The notes beneath the pieces are model-generated. The model did not search any database. It saw only the letters and a list, made by a program, of their open reading frames with translations, and was not told the origin of the DNA. A stretch of DNA of 7,936 nucleotides from Nitrosomonas sp. Lineage in GTDB: Bacteria > Pseudomonadota > Gammaproteobacteria > Burkholderiales > Nitrosomonadaceae. Of the stretch, positions 5,785-7,936 are shown in pieces (the first letter of the stretch is position 1; the number at the start of each line of letters is the position of its first letter). The DNA lies in contig DOOY01000234.1 of the NCBI GenBank assembly GCA_003514765.1, forward strand, positions 1 to 7,936, given 5' to 3'. The position numbers were made by a program, and so were the translations under genes.

Positions 5785-6561
5785 TCATTCCTGAAGAACA
5801 GACACCTTAAATAATTTAAAAAAGTTGGCAGTTGTGGCGGATGCGATTTCGTTCAGACTTACCGCACGTAAGCGGGCAATTTCCTCAGCAACGTGAAGAA
5901 CGAACGCAGGCTGATTCAGTTTGCCGCGGTAAGGCACCGGGGCAAGATAGGGAGAATCGGTTTCAATGAGCATTCGATTCAGCGGCGTCTTCTTGGCAAC
6001 ATCTTTTAAGGCAACGGCATTCTTAAAGGTGACGATACCTGAAAAGGAAATGTAAAAATTCATTTCGATTGCTTGTTGCGCCACTTCCCAGCTTTCCGTA
6101 AAGCAATGCATTACACCGCCGACTTGATCGGCACCTTCCTCTCGCATGATGCGCAATGTATCGTCTGCAGCGGAGCGCGTGTGAATAATCAGAGGCTTGT
6201 TACATTGCCGTGCGGCCCGGATATGCTGACGGAAACGTGTGCGCTGCCATTCAAGATCACCTTGCAAACGATAATAATCAAGGCCGGTTTCGCCTATCGC
6301 AATCACTTTGGGATGATCGGCCAGTTGAGCCAGTTGATCGGCGTCCGGTTCGATCTGATTTTCGTAGTCGGGATGCACGCCTACCGAAGCGAACAGATTG
6401 TCATGCGCTTGCGCCAGCGCCAGAACGCGCGGAAAGTCAGTCAGATTGACGCTGACACATAAAGCATGAGTGACTTGATTTTCACGCATTTTATCAAGCA
6501 ACTCATCCAGATTATGAGCAAGATCGGGAAAATCCAGGTGGCAATGCGAATCAATAAACAT
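5785..6561 (-). CDS. tatD: TatD family metal-dependent hydrolase (DNase)
   Basis: This is a 258-aa TatD/YcfH-type amidohydrolase-fold enzyme, of normal length. It shows the metal ligands of the family: H6 and H8 in DSHCHLD, E91 in GETGLDYY, H127 in IIHTRSA, H152 in MHCFTES and D202 in ETDSPYLAP. TatD proteins are magnesium-dependent 3'-5' DNases linked to DNA repair and degradation; whether this one is TatD proper or the YcfH paralogue cannot be told by eye. It is cytoplasmic, with no signal peptide. The ATG at 6561 is preceded only by a purine-rich AAAGAAAAAGA stretch. It follows queD by 31 bp on the same strand and is probably co-transcribed with it; I see no functional link between the two. 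Confidence 0.93.
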   Translation of the reverse strand: MFIDSHCHLDFPDLAHNLDELLDKMRENQVTHALCVSVNLTDFPRVLALAQAHDNLFASVGVHPDYENQIEPDADQLAQLADHPKVIAIGETGLDYYRLQGDLEWQRTRFRQHIRAARQCNKPLIIHTRSAADDTLRIMREEGADQVGGVMHCFTESWEVAQQAIEMNFYISFSGIVTFKNAVALKDVAKKTPLNRMLIETDSPYLAPVPYRGKLNQPAFVLHVAEEIARLRAVSLNEIASATTANFFKLFKVSVLQE

Positions 6562-6592
6562 TCTTTTTCTTTAAGTAAACAGTTCAGTATAA

Positions 6593-7042
6593 TTAATGAG
6601 CGCCTCGAATGGCATCCGCCCAGCAGTTAGGCGTTTCAAATAAGCGTACTAGCTCCAACTGAAGGTGATTGCCATAAATATCCTGGTAGGCTTCATCCAG
6701 GATACTGAATGCAATCACGGCAAGATTCTCAGCGGTCGGCTGCACATCCAGCACGACAGTTTTGTGATCTTTCAGTGACTGCAGAAACTGCAGAACGGGC
6801 GTATCGCCTGAATAAACAAGGAACGCATGGTCCCATTTATCGACCAAAGCGCTTTTGGCAATTCGCTTGACTTCGGAAAAATCCATCACCATCCCTTGTT
6901 GCGCAACACCTTTCTCGGAGATAATATTACCAGACAGCGTAATTTCAATCACATAACGATGCCCATGTAAATGACGGCACTGACTGTTATGCGTTGATAT
7001 GCGGTGACCGGCATCAAATTCCAGCTTGCGTGTAATTAACAT
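6593..7042 (-). CDS. queD: 6-carboxy-5,6,7,8-tetrahydropterin synthase QueD
   Basis: This is a 149-aa member of the 6-pyruvoyl-tetrahydropterin synthase fold. QueD converts 7,8-dihydroneopterin triphosphate to 6-carboxytetrahydropterin, an early step to preQ0 and queuosine. The zinc ligands are H13 (FDAGHRI) and H26 and H28 (CRHLHGHRY). The catalytic Cys is C22 and the His/Asp pair is around WDHAFL (70-75). E105 (PTAENLA) and E136 (LFETPN) match the pterin-binding glutamates. It is somewhat longer than the roughly 121-aa E. coli QueD, with an insertion around 40-50, as seen in other longer QueD forms. The ATG at 7042 has no Shine-Dalgarno. A TAAAAT -10-like element only eight to thirteen bases upstream could yield a nearly leaderless mRNA. 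It is first in a probable queD-tatD unit and diverges from a radical SAM gene. The PTPS-I/III alternatives seem less likely. Confidence 0.9.
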   Translation of the reverse strand: MLITRKLEFDAGHRISTHNSQCRHLHGHRYVIEITLSGNIISEKGVAQQGMVMDFSEVKRIAKSALVDKWDHAFLVYSGDTPVLQFLQSLKDHKTVVLDVQPTAENLAVIAFSILDEAYQDIYGNHLQLELVRLFETPNCWADAIRGAH

Positions 7043-7049
7043 ACGGGCG

Positions 7050-7077
7050 ATTTTAACATTACAAATTATTCTGGCAG
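7050..7077 (-). promoter_or_regulatory. Possible queD promoter with very short leader
   Basis: On the minus strand, CTGCCA (7077-7072; four of six to TTGACA), a 16-base spacer, then TAAAAT (7055-7050; five of six to TATAAT), preceded by TG as in an extended -10. Transcription would begin about at the queD ATG. The -35 match is poor, so this is tentative. Confidence 0.25.
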
Positions 7078-7079
7078 GA
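7076..7079 (+). promoter_or_regulatory. Shine-Dalgarno deciding the TTG start
   Basis: AGGA lies eight bases before the TTG at 7088. There is no ATG or GTG in frame between the upstream stop at 7037 and the conserved region, so this site selects TTG as the start. Confidence 0.55.
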
Positions 7080-7087
7080 TTTTATCA

Positions 7088-7936
7088 TTGCAGCAAGCAT
7101 CCAAACCATTGAATACATCAGATCACAGCCGTGACAAAGTCGGCTTGACATATATTTACCCGGTCGTTTCACGCCGCGCAGGCGGTGTGTCGATCGGCAT
7201 TAATCTGAACCCGAATAACGCCTGCAACTGGCGCTGTATTTATTGCCAGGTTCCCGATCTCACGCGCGGTGCCGCACCACCCATTAATCTGGAAAAACTG
7301 GAAATGGAGTTGCGCGGTTTCTTGCAGGAATTAGTGTACGGCGATTTTATGCAGACACAGGTGCCACCCGAAGCGCGCACCATTCAGGATATTGCCTTAT
7401 CTGGAAACGGTGAACCGACCAGCGCCAAGGAGTTTGAACAAGTGATCGCACTGATCGGGCGCGTAAAAAAGGACTTTCCCCTACCCGAAAATTTGAAATT
7501 GGTATTGATTACCAATGGCAGCCTGATCAACCGGCCTCATGTATTAGCCGGACTGAAGCGGATGAACTGCTTAAATGGCGAAGTCTGGTTTAAGCTGGAC
7601 AGTGCAACACGCGAAGGACGTTTGCGCATCAACAATACGCGCATGAGCCTCAGACAGGTGCGTGAAAACATCGGTCTGTCTGCTTCAACATGCCCCACCT
7701 GGTTACAGACTTGTGTTTTTAGCTTGGATACTCAACCGCCTTCAGAGAAGGAAACTGCAGCTTATCTCAAATTTGTTGAAAGCCTGCTGCAAGAAAGCGT
7801 ACCTTTGAAAGGCGTTTTGGTCTATGGCATTATACGGCCCTCTTTTCAGCCTGAATCAAAATCCTTGTCACGAGTGGATAAAGACTGGTTTGATTTATTC
7901 TGTAACAAGATCAAAAAGCTTGGCTTGGAAGTAAAA
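7088..7936 (+). CDS. Radical SAM protein, partial (C-terminus beyond window)
   Basis: This open frame runs 283 codons to the end of the window without a stop, so the C-terminus is missing. The conserved N-terminal block holds the [4Fe-4S]/SAM cluster motif C46-x3-C50-x2-C53 (NACNWRCIYCQ), and SGNGEPT (105-111) is the SAM-binding GGE-type motif. LVLITNGSL (138-146) is another strand typical of the radical SAM barrel. The style is that of COG0731-like proteins, named after archaeal wyosine synthase TYW1, but bacteria do not make wyosine and the real reaction is unknown. The start is TTG at 7088 with AGGA eight bases upstream; a second in-frame TTG at 7109 lacks a ribosome site. It diverges from queD across a 45-bp gap, which raises but does not prove a link to 7-deazaguanine or tRNA modification. 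QueE is a less likely identity, being shorter and differently patterned. Confidence 0.88.
   Translation, partial: MQQASKPLNTSDHSRDKVGLTYIYPVVSRRAGGVSIGINLNPNNACNWRCIYCQVPDLTRGAAPPINLEKLEMELRGFLQELVYGDFMQTQVPPEARTIQDIALSGNGEPTSAKEFEQVIALIGRVKKDFPLPENLKLVLITNGSLINRPHVLAGLKRMNCLNGEVWFKLDSATREGRLRINNTRMSLRQVRENIGLSASTCPTWLQTCVFSLDTQPPSEKETAAYLKFVESLLQESVPLKGVLVYGIIRPSFQPESKSLSRVDKDWFDLFCNKIKKLGLEVK

Noticed and set aside
6073..6462. 129-codon open frame on the plus strand
   Set aside because: It is antisense to tatD, where all metal-binding motifs read correctly on the minus strand.
1..7936. CRISPR array, tRNA, rRNA, toxin-antitoxin pair or defence system
   Set aside because: No regularly spaced repeats, cloverleaf-like sequence, or small paired genes with such motifs are visible on either strand.

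Overview
The window looks like ordinary chromosomal DNA from a Gram-negative proteobacterium. Two lipoproteins with lipoboxes, an OmpA-type peptidoglycan-binding domain, RimK, TatD, QueD and a CysA/FbpC-type ABC ATPase all fit a beta- or gammaproteobacterium. The moderate GC content and this gene mix resemble the ammonia-oxidising Nitrosomonadaceae (Nitrosomonas-like). That placement is my inference, not something the sequence proves. I see no tRNA, rRNA, CRISPR array, intact insertion sequence or phage gene.

Layout. (1) At 23-1307 on the minus strand, two tandem lipoprotein genes share a DUF4398-like helical region, and the downstream one adds an OmpA C-terminal domain. (2) At 1308-1645 there is an AT-rich, gene-free stretch with one GC-rich block that may be an old insertion-sequence end. 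(3) At 1646-4178 on the minus strand, three genes lie in transcription order: a RimB-like retropepsin-type protease, the ATP-grasp glutamate ligase RimK, and an M14 succinylglutamate desuccinylase/aspartoacylase-like hydrolase. The last two are separated by one base. (4) At 4179-4587 is a divergent intergenic region rich in small repeats and dyads, followed on the plus strand by an orphan ABC ATPase (4588-5640). (5) At 5785-7042 on the minus strand, queD is followed by tatD. (6) At 7088 to the window end on the plus strand, diverging from queD, is a truncated radical SAM gene with a TTG start.

How the genes work together. The most coherent module is rimB-like, rimK and the M14 hydrolase. RimK adds glutamates to a protein C-terminus (ribosomal protein S6 in the known case). 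A retropepsin-type protease of the RimB family, and possibly an M14 zinc hydrolase, could trim or remove what RimK adds. The DUF4398 pair probably works at the outer membrane-peptidoglycan interface. QueD supplies the queuosine/7-deazaguanine pathway. The neighbouring radical SAM enzyme has no assigned role that I can prove.

Starts were revised for two genes. RimK starts at 3599 and the M14 hydrolase at 2677, rather than at longer upstream ATGs, because of ribosome-binding sites, family length and overlap avoidance. The radical SAM gene runs off the end of the window.
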